Assembly: GCA_035555795.1 (NCBI GenBank)
Contig: DATMGE010000084.1
Location: forward strand, 62,001-126,000
Length of the DNA: 64,000 nt
Origin: RCIO01 sp035555795
GTDB taxonomy: Bacteria; Pseudomonadota; Alphaproteobacteria; Rhizobiales; Rhizobiaceae
Direction of reading: 5' to 3'
The notes beneath the pieces are model-generated. The model did no database searches. It was not told where the DNA came from and saw nothing but the letters and a program-made list of their open reading frames with translations. The translations under genes were made by a program, and so were the position numbers. Below, one piece after another: positions 17,516 to 24,998 of the stretch. Every line of letters starts with the position of its first letter. Within the stretch, counting starts at the first letter, position 1.

Positions 17516-18766
17516 TCAGGCCCATTCGCCCCGCCGGAAAACCGCAACGCGGCTTCCGTCGGCGGCGACGCCGTCAATGTCCACCTCGCCGGAGCCGATC
17601 ATCCAGTCGATATGGATGAGGCTCTTATTGCCGCCTTGCGCGGCGATCTGCTCCGGCGTCAGCTTGTCGCCGTCGACGAAGCATTTGGCATAGCATTGAC
17701 CGAGCGCGATGTGGCAGGAGGCATTTTCGTCGAAGAGCGTGTTGTAGAACAGGATGCCGCTCTTCGAGATCGGCGAGGAGTGCGGCACCAGCGCGACTTC
17801 GCCCAGCCGCCGCGCACCCTCGTCGGTATCGAGCACCTTGTTCAGCACCTCCGCGCCGCGCGTCGCCTTGGCCTCGACGATCCGTCCGCCTTCGAAGCGC
17901 ACCGAAATCCCGTCGATCAGCGTGCCCTGATAGGAGAGCGGCTTGGTGCTCGTCACATGGCCTTCGACACGCAGCGCATGCGGCGTGGTGAAGACCTCTT
18001 CCGTCGGGATGTTGGGATTGCACACGATCCCGTTCTTGGCGGTGGAGGCACCGCCATGCCACTCATGCCCATCGGCGAGCCCGACCGTAAGATCGGTGCC
18101 CGGCCCGGAGAAATGCAGCGCGGAGAAACGCTTGCCGTTCAGCCATTCGGTACGCTGGCGCAGCGCCCTGTTATGCGCCGCCCAGGCGCCGACCGGATCG
18201 TCGCCATCGACGCGGGAGGCGGCGAAGATTGCATCCGCCAGCTTCCCCACGGCTCCGGCCTCGTCCTCGCCCGGAAACACCAGCTTCGCCCATGCGGTGC
18301 CGGGCCAGGCGACGATATTCCAGTTGATGTCGAAGCCGGCGATCTTCTGCAGAGCGGGCTGGTAGGCCATCGAATTCGCCTTGTTGGCCCGCGCCACCCT
18401 GGCCGGGTCCTCCTTGGCCAGCAGCATGGGATCGTCGCCGACGATGGCGAGACGCGCCGTATTTCCGGAAAACGCCTTCGCCATCCCCTCGTAAAGCCAG
18501 CCCGGCGCACGATCGAAACTCTGGTCCGAGGCGAAGCGATAGCGGCTGAGGCCGATTTCCTCGTCGGAGAAGATCGGCGTCACCAGGCCGGCGCCCGCCC
18601 CATAGGCGTGGCGCGCAATGGCCCGCACCAGCGGCAGCGCTGCTACCGGCGCAGTCAGCAACAGGTCCTGCCCCGGCTGCAGGCCGAGACCGACATTCAC
18701 CGCCACCTGTGCGAGCCGGTCGAGTTTCACCTGGTCGATATCGTGCTGAATATGCTGGCTGGCCAT
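17516..18766 (-). CDS. M29 family aminopeptidase
   Basis: A 416-residue metalloaminopeptidase of the thermophilic AP-T/PepS/AmpS family. The NIPTEEVFTTP segment, the GEVALVPHSSPIS segment and the HIDWMIG motif hold the Glu, Glu, His, His and Asp that bind the two metals in AP-T. It trims N-terminal residues from peptides in the cytoplasm. ATG 18766 is preceded by AAGGAGA at seven bases. The palindrome 18864-18878 lies about 100 bases upstream. It is first in a two-gene operon with the dehydrogenase. Confidence 0.92.
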   Translation of the reverse strand: MASQHIQHDIDQVKLDRLAQVAVNVGLGLQPGQDLLLTAPVAALPLVRAIARHAYGAGAGLVTPIFSDEEIGLSRYRFASDQSFDRAPGWLYEGMAKAFSGNTARLAIVGDDPMLLAKEDPARVARANKANSMAYQPALQKIAGFDINWNIVAWPGTAWAKLVFPGEDEAGAVGKLADAIFAASRVDGDDPVGAWAAHNRALRQRTEWLNGKRFSALHFSGPGTDLTVGLADGHEWHGGASTAKNGIVCNPNIPTEEVFTTPHALRVEGHVTSTKPLSYQGTLIDGISVRFEGGRIVEAKATRGAEVLNKVLDTDEGARRLGEVALVPHSSPISKSGILFYNTLFDENASCHIALGQCYAKCFVDGDKLTPEQIAAQGGNKSLIHIDWMIGSGEVDIDGVAADGSRVAVFRRGEWA

Positions 18767-18863
18767 GGAACATTCTCCTTTGCACCTTTGGGTAAATGTC
18801 CGCGGATGCGTCATCAAGCCCCATCACGCCTTCATGGACGGCGGACGAACGGAAGCGAGCGCA

Positions 18864-18878
18864 TTGTGCATTGCACAA
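18864..18878. promoter_or_regulatory. Palindromic operator-like site TTGTGCA-T-TGCACAA
   Basis: Seven-base perfect arms around a single T, about 98 bases before the aminopeptidase start and about 70-85 bases before the small RNA. It also fits the LysR-type T-N11-A pattern. It could serve either divergent unit. No regulator gene is adjacent. Confidence 0.45.
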
Positions 18879-18949
18879 AACGCAACCCTTCAATGCAGAA
18901 TTGGGGGTGGAAAAAAGTTTGAGACCAGCCTATCTATGCATCATCAGAT

Positions 18950-19066
18950 TTCGTTCGGTTCAACCTCCTCCCTGACCCGAACGAATAGCCGGCGATCACC
19001 TCCTCCCGATTGCTGGCACTTATACGACGCCCGCCGCACCTCCTCCCGCGGCGGGCGTTGTGTTTT
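18950..19066 (+). ncRNA. CcsR/cuckoo-type small RNA: three hairpins with identical ACCUCCUCCC loops
   Basis: Three stem-loops lie in a row. Hairpin 1 pairs 18950-18962 with 18973-18985 (13 bp, one mismatch). Hairpin 2 pairs 18988-18997 with 19008-19017 (10 bp including two G-U pairs). Hairpin 3 pairs 19027-19037 with 19048-19058 (11 bp, perfect). Every loop is exactly ACCTCCTCCC (18963, 18998, 19038). Hairpin 3 is followed by TTGTGTTTT, a terminator on this strand. The loop is complementary to Shine-Dalgarno sequences. Alphaproteobacterial CcsR and cuckoo RNAs have the same CCUCCUCCC loops, usually in fewer hairpins. The start and promoter are not located. The opposite strand would give no terminator. 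Confidence 0.88.
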
Positions 19067-19089
19067 CCGGCCCCCGATATCCCGTCGTT

Positions 19090-19404
19090 TCACGCCGAGC
19101 CCACGACCTGCATGGCACGCAGATCCTGGCTGGGCCGGCTCTGGCACGCGGCCAGGAGCGCGGTCGTCAGGAACTCCGCGTCGTGCGAATCCCGCGGCCG
19201 CCATCCGCATTGGCAAGCGCCGATGCCGGTATGCGTGTCTGCCATCTCACGATAGATGGACCCGATTGCCCGCGCGGCGAGCCGCAGGGCGGCGATGGGC
19301 GGCAGGCCGCTCGCGCCCATCACCTCGCACAATTCCTTCATCATCGTCGCGCGGATATGCGCCTCCGCCTGATCCAGGCGGCGCTCAAGGTCGATTTGTG
19401 TCAC
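19090..19404 (-). CDS. Hypothetical protein, 104 residues
   Basis: I do not recognise this protein. From GTG 19404 (GGAG about ten bases upstream) it is largely helical: TQIDLERRLDQAEAHIRATM, then KELCEVMGASGLPPIAALRLAARAI, then CQCGWRPRDSHDAEFLTTAL. The frame is open to 19593 but that part looks like non-coding shadow. It is divergent from the YdeP oxidoreductase gene and may share its regulatory region. A Cys-x-Cys pair is present, but no metal site can be claimed. Confidence 0.55.
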   Translation of the reverse strand: MTQIDLERRLDQAEAHIRATMMKELCEVMGASGLPPIAALRLAARAIGSIYREMADTHTGIGACQCGWRPRDSHDAEFLTTALLAACQSRPSQDLRAMQVVGSA

Positions 19405-19635
19405 GCTTTCATTCTCCGGTCTGACCAGCCTTGCTTGCGCATATCCTTCGCGAACACGGAGAGCACGGGTAGCGCCCGCCGCAAAGGCATGAGCAGGTTG
19501 AAGCAGCACCCGCCGCGAAGCCCGTACGGGAAGCGCGGAGAGGTGCCATCGCCGTCCCTGCTGGCAAACGAACTGCTGGCTGTCGGCGGGCACGATCCTA
19601 GCGCTCGGGCAAAGGAGAAGAAACCGAAAACTGGA

Positions 19636-19652
19636 CTAAAATATCATATTTT
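19636..19652. promoter_or_regulatory. AT-rich palindrome TAAAATAT-C-ATATTTTA
   Basis: A perfect 17-base palindrome with eight-base arms, 114 bases before the oxidoreductase start and the most AT-rich spot in the neighbourhood. It resembles sites of Rrf2-type regulators (NsrR, BadM), but no specific regulator can be assigned. Confidence 0.5.
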
Positions 19653-19693
19653 ATGCCGGGGAGGCCGATGATGATATGTTCTGGCGGCAGTCA

Positions 19694-19708
19694 ATAGGAA
19701 TTTCCTAT
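19694..19708. promoter_or_regulatory. Palindrome ATAGGAA-T-TTCCTAT, LysR-type pattern
   Basis: Perfect seven-base arms around one T. ATAG-N7-CTAT also fits the T-N11-A rule of LysR-type activators. It lies 58 bases before the oxidoreductase start, a position suited to control of its promoter. Confidence 0.5.
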
Positions 19709-19765
19709 CGTCTGATTATGACGGCCTGCTTGACCCGACTGGCTGCTGACGCCATTTGGCTTAAC

Positions 19766-22069
19766 ATGAGCACTGTATACATCGGCAAGAAATCGTCGGC
19801 CGCCGGCGGCTGGGGCGCCCTCAAGAGCTGCGGCAAGCGGCTGATGGAAAGCGGCTCGCCGCTGGCCGGTGCGCGCACCATGCTCAAGGCCAACCAGCCG
19901 GACGGTTTCGACTGCCCCGGCTGTGCCTGGGGCGATCCCGAACATGGCTCCTCCTTCGAGTTCTGCGAGAACGGCGTCAAGGCCGTCGCATGGGAGACGA
20001 CGGAGAAGCGCGCCACGCCTGAATTCTTCGCCGCGCACACCGTTTCGCAACTGCGAAAGCTTTCCGACTACGAGCTCGAACTGAACGGCCGCCTGACGCA
20101 TCCGATGCGCTATGACGCGGCCAGCGACCGCTACCTGCCCGTGGCCTGGGAAGACGCTTTCGCCGAGATCGGCGCGACCCTGCGCAGCCTCGACGACCCG
20201 AACCGCGCCGAATTCTATACGTCGGGCCGTGCCAGCAACGAGGCTGCGTATCTCTTCCAATTGTTCGTGCGCCTCTACGGCACCAACAATTTCCCCGACT
20301 GCTCCAATATGTGCCATGAGGCGAGCGGCGTCGGCCTGCGCCAGGCCATCGGCGTCGGCAAGGGCACCGTCCTGCTGGAGGACTTCGAGAAAGCCGACGC
20401 CATCTTCGTCATCGGCCAGAATCCGGGCACCAACCATCCGCGCATGCTGGGCGACCTGCGCCGCGCGGCGGTGCGCGGCGCGCGCGTTGTCGTGTTCAAT
20501 CCCGTCCGCGAGCGCGGGCTGGAGCGTTTCTCCGACCCGCAGGACAAGATCGAGATGCTGCGCGGCGGCTCGACCGATATCGCCAGCCACTATTTCCAGC
20601 CCCAGCTGGGTGGCGACATGGCCGCCGTGCGCGGCATGAGCAAGGCGGTGCTGGCAGCGGACGACGCCGCGATTGCCGCGGGCAGGCCGTCCATCCTCGA
20701 CCGCGCCTTCATCGCCAAACATTGCGCCGATTTCGACGCCTATCGCAAGGCGGTCGACGCGACGTCCTGGGACGAGATCGAGGACCAGTCCGGCCTCACC
20801 CGCGCCCAGATCGAGCAGGCGGCGGACGTCTACATGGGCGCCGAGCGCGTGATCTGCACCTGGGCGATGGGCATCACCCAGCATCTCCATTCGGTGGTGA
20901 CGATCCGCGAGATCGCCAATTTCATGTTCCTGCGCGGCAATCTGGGCAAGCCGGGTGCCGGCCTGTGCCCCGTGCGCGGCCATTCCAACGTGCAGGGCGA
21001 CCGCACGGTCGGCATCAACGAGAAGCCGCCGGTGGCCTTCCTCGACGCGCTGGAGAAGCATTTCGGCTTCGCCGTTCCGCGCAAGAACGGCCACAACGTG
21101 CTCGCCGCCATTGGCGCCATGCTCGACGGAACCGCGCAGGCCTTCATCGGGCTCGGCGGCAATTTCGCCCGAGCGACGCCCGACAGTGCGCTGGTTTCAA
21201 AGGCGCTCGGCAGCCTCAAGCTCACGGTCCATATCGCCACCAAGCCGAACCATTCGCATCTGATGCCGGGCGAGAAGAGCTTCATCCTGCCATGCCTTGG
21301 CCGGACCGAGATGGACCTCAACTCACAAGGCAACTCGCAGCTCGTCAGCGTCGAGGATTCCATGAGCATGGTGCATGGTTCCGGCGGCATCAACCGTCCG
21401 GCTTCGCCCTGGCTCCTGTCGGAAGTGTCCATCGTCGCCGGCATCGCAGAGGCGACATTGGGCTCGGCGAAGATCGACTGGGCCGCGCTCGCAGACGATT
21501 ACGACCTCATCCGCAACCATATCGAGGCGACGGTTCCCGGCTTCGAAGACTACAACAAGCGCCTGCGCAAGCCGCGCGGCTTCCACCTGCGCAACACCGC
21601 TGCCCATCGCGAATGGAACACGCCCGCCGGCAAGGCGACCTTCTTCACCGGCCCGCTGCCGGAGGAGACCGTGCACCAGCGGGCGCGCAAGGACGGCGAC
21701 CGTTTCGCGCTGCAGACATTCCGCTCGCACGACCAGTACAACACCACCGTCTACGGCCTCGACGACCGCTATCGCGGCGTCTATGGCGAGCGGCAAGTCA
21801 TCTTCATCCATCCCGAGGACCTGAAGGCGATCGGTGCGGAAGCAGGCGATCGGGTCGACGTGGTCAGCGCCTATGACGACGGCGTGGAGCGCGTCGCGGC
21901 CGACTTCCGCTTCGTTCCCTACGACATTCCGCGCGGCAGCATCGCCGGCTACTATCCGGAACTGAACGTGCTGGTGCCTTTGGGCAGCGCCGGGGTGGAA
22001 AGCCACACCCCGACCTCCAAGTCGATCATGGTTTCCTTCAGGCCGCGCGCGGTAGCCGAGGCGGCATGA
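19766..22069 (+). CDS. ydeP: FdhF/YdeP family molybdopterin oxidoreductase
   Basis: A 767-residue molybdopterin enzyme of the YdeP branch of the formate dehydrogenase H superfamily (E. coli YdeP is 759). Cys50, Cys53 and Cys67 near the N-terminus suit an iron-sulfur site. The middle contains VIGQNPGTNHPRM and ALGSLKLTVHI, pterin-binding regions of the fold, and a C-terminal guanosine-binding domain follows. The substrate of this branch is not settled; it is linked to acid resistance in enterobacteria. ATG 19766 gives a family-like N-terminus. It overlaps the next gene by ATGA. Confidence 0.9.
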   Translation: MSTVYIGKKSSAAGGWGALKSCGKRLMESGSPLAGARTMLKANQPDGFDCPGCAWGDPEHGSSFEFCENGVKAVAWETTEKRATPEFFAAHTVSQLRKLSDYELELNGRLTHPMRYDAASDRYLPVAWEDAFAEIGATLRSLDDPNRAEFYTSGRASNEAAYLFQLFVRLYGTNNFPDCSNMCHEASGVGLRQAIGVGKGTVLLEDFEKADAIFVIGQNPGTNHPRMLGDLRRAAVRGARVVVFNPVRERGLERFSDPQDKIEMLRGGSTDIASHYFQPQLGGDMAAVRGMSKAVLAADDAAIAAGRPSILDRAFIAKHCADFDAYRKAVDATSWDEIEDQSGLTRAQIEQAADVYMGAERVICTWAMGITQHLHSVVTIREIANFMFLRGNLGKPGAGLCPVRGHSNVQGDRTVGINEKPPVAFLDALEKHFGFAVPRKNGHNVLAAIGAMLDGTAQAFIGLGGNFARATPDSALVSKALGSLKLTVHIATKPNHSHLMPGEKSFILPCLGRTEMDLNSQGNSQLVSVEDSMSMVHGSGGINRPASPWLLSEVSIVAGIAEATLGSAKIDWAALADDYDLIRNHIEATVPGFEDYNKRLRKPRGFHLRNTAAHREWNTPAGKATFFTGPLPEETVHQRARKDGDRFALQTFRSHDQYNTTVYGLDDRYRGVYGERQVIFIHPEDLKAIGAEAGDRVDVVSAYDDGVERVAADFRFVPYDIPRGSIAGYYPELNVLVPLGSAGVESHTPTSKSIMVSFRPRAVAEAA

Positions 22070-22359
22070 GCGAGGAAGCGAATGCCGAACGCTTCATGGC
22101 GCAGGTCGAGCGGATCGCATCGGCCCAGCCGCATTTGACGCAGTTGCAGGCGGCGCTGATCGCCGCCTCGCTGCTCGGCATCGCGCGGGACAGCCGCAGC
22201 TTCGCGCGTATTCTGGGCCTTGCCCATGCGCTGGTGCTGCGCGAGCTCAACGCGCTGGCGGAGACGAAGCTTCTGGAGATCACACGGCGCGATCCCCGCA
22301 CCATGCGCACCTTCTATGAAGCGGCCCCCGCCGCGACCGGCCTGCTCGAAGCGGCCTGA
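22066..22359 (+). CDS. Small winged-helix-like protein coupled to the YdeP oxidoreductase
   Basis: A 97-residue protein not recognised by name. The segment AALIAASLLGIARDSRSFAR, then ILGLAHALVLRELNALAETK and LEITRRDPRTMRTFYE looks like a MarR-type winged helix: helix, recognition helix, then a beta wing. It overlaps the oxidoreductase stop by ATGA, so the two are translated together. It could be an autoregulator or an accessory factor. The winged-helix reading is inference from pattern only. Confidence 0.75.
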   Translation: MSEEANAERFMAQVERIASAQPHLTQLQAALIAASLLGIARDSRSFARILGLAHALVLRELNALAETKLLEITRRDPRTMRTFYEAAPAATGLLEAA

Positions 22360-22383
22360 CCGCGGCAGTGTCCGACTCGCCGC

Positions 22384-23889
22384 TCAGACAATGCGCGGCG
22401 TGTCGAGGTTGACGGTGATGCTCTTGCGCTGGGTAAAGGAGTCCAGCATGCCTTCCAGCGAGCCCTCGCGTCCCATGCCGCTATATTTGTAGCCGCCATA
22501 GGACTGGCCGGGCAGTTGGCCGATGCCCTGGTTGACCTGCACCCAGCCCGCCTCGATCGCATGCGCCGTGCGCAGGCCGGTGCCCATGTCGCGCGTCCAC
22601 ACATAGGCGGCGAGGCCGTAATGCGTGTCGTTGGCCATGCGGATCACCTCGGCCTCGTCGCGCCACGGAATGGCGACCAGCACCGGGCCGAAAATCTCCT
22701 CGCGGGCGAGACGCCAGTCGTTCGACGTATCGGCAAACACGGTCGGCACGGCGAAATAGCCTTCCGAGAGTGGCCCTTCCTTGGGTGGCAGGCCACCGAA
22801 GACGAGCTTGGCTTCCTTGCGGTTCAGCCCGTCCTCGACATAGCCGCAGACCTTGGAGAACTGCTTCTCGTTGATGATGCTGCCGATGTCGCTCTTCTCG
22901 TCCAGCGGATCGCCGATGGTCAGCTTCTGCGTCTTCGCCATCAGCCGCTCGAGGAAATTGTCGAAAATGTCGGCATGGAGGAACAGCCGCGAGCCGGCCG
23001 TGCAGGACTGGCTCTGCCGCGTGAAGCGCATCGAGTTGATGATGCCGTCGACCACCCAGTCGTCGCTGGCATCCGGATAGACGATGGAGGGGCTCTTGCC
23101 GCCCAACTCCAGCGACACCGGCACGATACGCTCGGCCGCCGCCGACATGATGATCTTGCCCACCTCCGTCGAGCCGGTGAAGGACAGCTTGCGCACGAGT
23201 TCGTGGCGCGCCAGCGGCTCACCGGCCTCCTCGCCATAGCCCGTGATGACGTTGAGCACGCCGGCCGGCAGCACTTCCTGGCAGATTTCGGCAAGCAGCA
23301 GCACTGAGAGCGGCGCGTCCTCGGCCGCCTTGAGCACGATCGTATTGCCGGCGGCGAGCGCAGGGGCGATCTTCAGCGTGCTCAGGCCCACAGGTCCGTT
23401 CCACGGCACGATCGCGCCAACCACGCCGATGGGTTCGCGGCGCGTATAGCTCAGCATGGTCTCGCCGACGGGCACCGTCTCGCCCTTGATCTCGCCGATC
23501 AGGCCGCTGAAATAGCGGACCAGCGCCGACGCGCTGTGCCCTTCCGGCCGCGCCTGCGTGCGCAGCGCATTGCCTGTTTCGAGCGAAATCAGCCGCGCCA
23601 GATCCTCGCCGCGCGCGGCGAGCTTGTCAGCGACCTGGTTCAGGATGCCTGAGCGCTCGCGCGGCGAAAGCCTGCTCCATGCGGGAAACGCCTTGTGGGC
23701 GGCCTTGGCGGCACGGTCCACATCCTCCGCGCGGCCGCGCGGCACATGGGCGATGATGCGGCGCTTGGCGGGATTCTCCACCGGCAGCGTCTCGCCGGAG
23801 GCGGCGGACACCCATTCGCCGCCGATCAGCATGCGCGCCATCTGGATCTCGGTGGTGTCGGCGGATGGAATCCGATCGATGAAAGACAT
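22384..23889 (-). CDS. Aldehyde dehydrogenase (NAD(P)+)
   Basis: A 501-residue member of the aldehyde dehydrogenase superfamily that oxidises an aldehyde to the acid. The general-base glutamate is in VSLELGGKSP, the nucleophilic cysteine in QSQSCTAGSRL, and the cofactor turn FTGSTEVG is intact. ATG 23889 has GGAGGAG six bases upstream; the open frame beyond has no support. It is divergent from a VOC protein gene. The closest subfamily by eye is the betaine/coniferyl/vanillin group, but the substrate is unknown. Confidence 0.92.
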   Translation of the reverse strand: MSFIDRIPSADTTEIQMARMLIGGEWVSAASGETLPVENPAKRRIIAHVPRGRAEDVDRAAKAAHKAFPAWSRLSPRERSGILNQVADKLAARGEDLARLISLETGNALRTQARPEGHSASALVRYFSGLIGEIKGETVPVGETMLSYTRREPIGVVGAIVPWNGPVGLSTLKIAPALAAGNTIVLKAAEDAPLSVLLLAEICQEVLPAGVLNVITGYGEEAGEPLARHELVRKLSFTGSTEVGKIIMSAAAERIVPVSLELGGKSPSIVYPDASDDWVVDGIINSMRFTRQSQSCTAGSRLFLHADIFDNFLERLMAKTQKLTIGDPLDEKSDIGSIINEKQFSKVCGYVEDGLNRKEAKLVFGGLPPKEGPLSEGYFAVPTVFADTSNDWRLAREEIFGPVLVAIPWRDEAEVIRMANDTHYGLAAYVWTRDMGTGLRTAHAIEAGWVQVNQGIGQLPGQSYGGYKYSGMGREGSLEGMLDSFTQRKSITVNLDTPRIV

Positions 23890-24097
23890 TGCGTGCTCCT
23901 CCCTGCAATCAGCCAGTTTTACTGCCGAATATAGTCCGTGCGAAGGCCCGCCAAGAGCCACGCCGCCAATAGGAGAAATCGATATATCCGATGAACGCGC
24001 GCAAGGCGCAATTTCGTCGGGCATGCCCTTCCAGCCGCATTGATAGCGCGCGGAAAAATGTTCTAAACATCGCCCATATCGAAACGGGAGGTTTGGA

Positions 24098-24481
24098 ATG
24101 TTCAGTCATATCGTCGTCGGCTCGAACGACATCGAGGCGTCGAAGCGTTTCTATGACGCGCTGTTTCAGGCCGCAGGCAGCGCCGAGGGCAATGTCGACG
24201 CCAAGGGCCGCATTGTCTACAGCAAGGACGGCTTTCGCTTCCTGGTGACGAAACCGATCAATGGCGAGTCCGCGACCTTCGCCAATGGCGGTACGATCGG
24301 CTTCTTGTTGAAGGATCCCGCAATGGTGGAAGCCTGGCATGAAGCCGGCGTCGCCAATGGCGGCACGACGGCCGAAAACCCGCCCGGCATTCGCGATATG
24401 GGACATCGCAAGGTCTATCTCGCTTATCTGCGCGACCCCGCGGGCAACAAGCTCTGCGCCAGCTGCCCCTCGGCCAGCTGA
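24098..24481 (+). CDS. VOC family (glyoxalase/bleomycin resistance fold) protein
   Basis: A 127-residue single-domain VOC protein. MFSHIVVGSNDIEASKRFYD is the first beta-alpha-beta module, with His4 as the usual first metal ligand. The C-terminal module includes KVYLAYLRDPAGNKL. It could be a glyoxalase-like lyase, an isomerase or a binding protein. The ATG follows GGGAGG at good spacing. A short inverted repeat ATGTT-CTA-AACAT lies at 24058-24070 in its leader. Confidence 0.85.
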   Translation: MFSHIVVGSNDIEASKRFYDALFQAAGSAEGNVDAKGRIVYSKDGFRFLVTKPINGESATFANGGTIGFLLKDPAMVEAWHEAGVANGGTTAENPPGIRDMGHRKVYLAYLRDPAGNKLCASCPSAS

Positions 24482-24553
24482 AGGGCGGCAGGTTTCAGGC
24501 AGGCCGGCGCTGCATGCCGGCTGCCTGGTCTCTCTGACCGGTCGGCATGGGGC

Positions 24554-24985
24554 TCACGCATCCAGAAGTTCGCACAGCGCCCTCGTCGCCACCGGATAGC
24601 CGCGCGGCCCCAGCCCCGCAATGACGGCAGTGGCCACCCGCGACACCAGCGAATGCTGGTAGATATCCTCGCGGCGGTGGATGTTGGAAATATGCAGCTC
24701 GATGATCGGGCCGGGAAACATCTTGAGCGCGTCGAGCAGCGGGATCGACCGGAAGCTGAGGCCGGCCGGATTGATGACGATGCCCGTGCCGTCGTCGATC
24801 GCCTCATGCACCCAGTCGACAAGCTGATGCTCTGCATTGGTCTGGTGGAAGCGCAGCGGAACCTCGCCCGCCGCCGTCCGGCACATCGCCTCGATCTCGG
24901 CCAGCGTGGTGCTGCCGTAGATTTCGGGCTCCCGCTTGCCGAGCCGGTTGAGATTGGGGCCGTTCAGCACATAGATCGGCTTCAT
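24554..24985 (-). CDS. aroQ: Type II 3-dehydroquinate dehydratase, variant active site
   Basis: A 143-residue type II dehydroquinase. The flexible-loop Arg18 and Tyr23 (LGKREPEIYG), Asn72, Asp85, His98 and Arg105 match the M. tuberculosis enzyme residues Arg19, Tyr24, Asn75, Asp88, His101 and Arg108. The usual NPAAYTHTSVAL stretch reads NPAGLSFRSIPLL, so the substrate-contacting His81 is replaced by Phe78. It is the last gene of the aroE-TRAP operon, 13 bases after dctM. It fits quinate catabolism (dehydroquinate to dehydroshikimate), but an altered substrate is possible. Confidence 0.85.
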   Translation of the reverse strand: MKPIYVLNGPNLNRLGKREPEIYGSTTLAEIEAMCRTAAGEVPLRFHQTNAEHQLVDWVHEAIDDGTGIVINPAGLSFRSIPLLDALKMFPGPIIELHISNIHRREDIYQHSLVSRVATAVIAGLGPRGYPVATRALCELLDA

Positions 24986-24998
24986 TCCATCGTCTCCG

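Larger units (their letters stand above)
19405..19765. other. Intergenic region upstream of the YdeP-type oxidoreductase
   Basis: About 360 bases between divergent genes. The left two thirds (to about 19630) hold no feature I can support. The right third contains an AT-rich island with two strong palindromes, at 19636-19652 and 19694-19708, listed separately. An open frame from 19676 into the oxidoreductase lacks a convincing start or conserved sequence. Confidence 0.6.

Noticed and set aside
18963..19047. Three ACCTCCTCCC copies read as a CRISPR-like or simple direct repeat array
   Set aside because: The repeats are ten bases long with unequal spacing (35 and 40), and each sits exactly in a hairpin loop, so an RNA structure is the right explanation.
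18944..19216. Minus-strand 90-codon frame across the small RNA
   Set aside because: It has no ribosome site, spans both the hairpins and the end of the neighbouring hypothetical gene, and the RNA fold explains the sequence constraints better.
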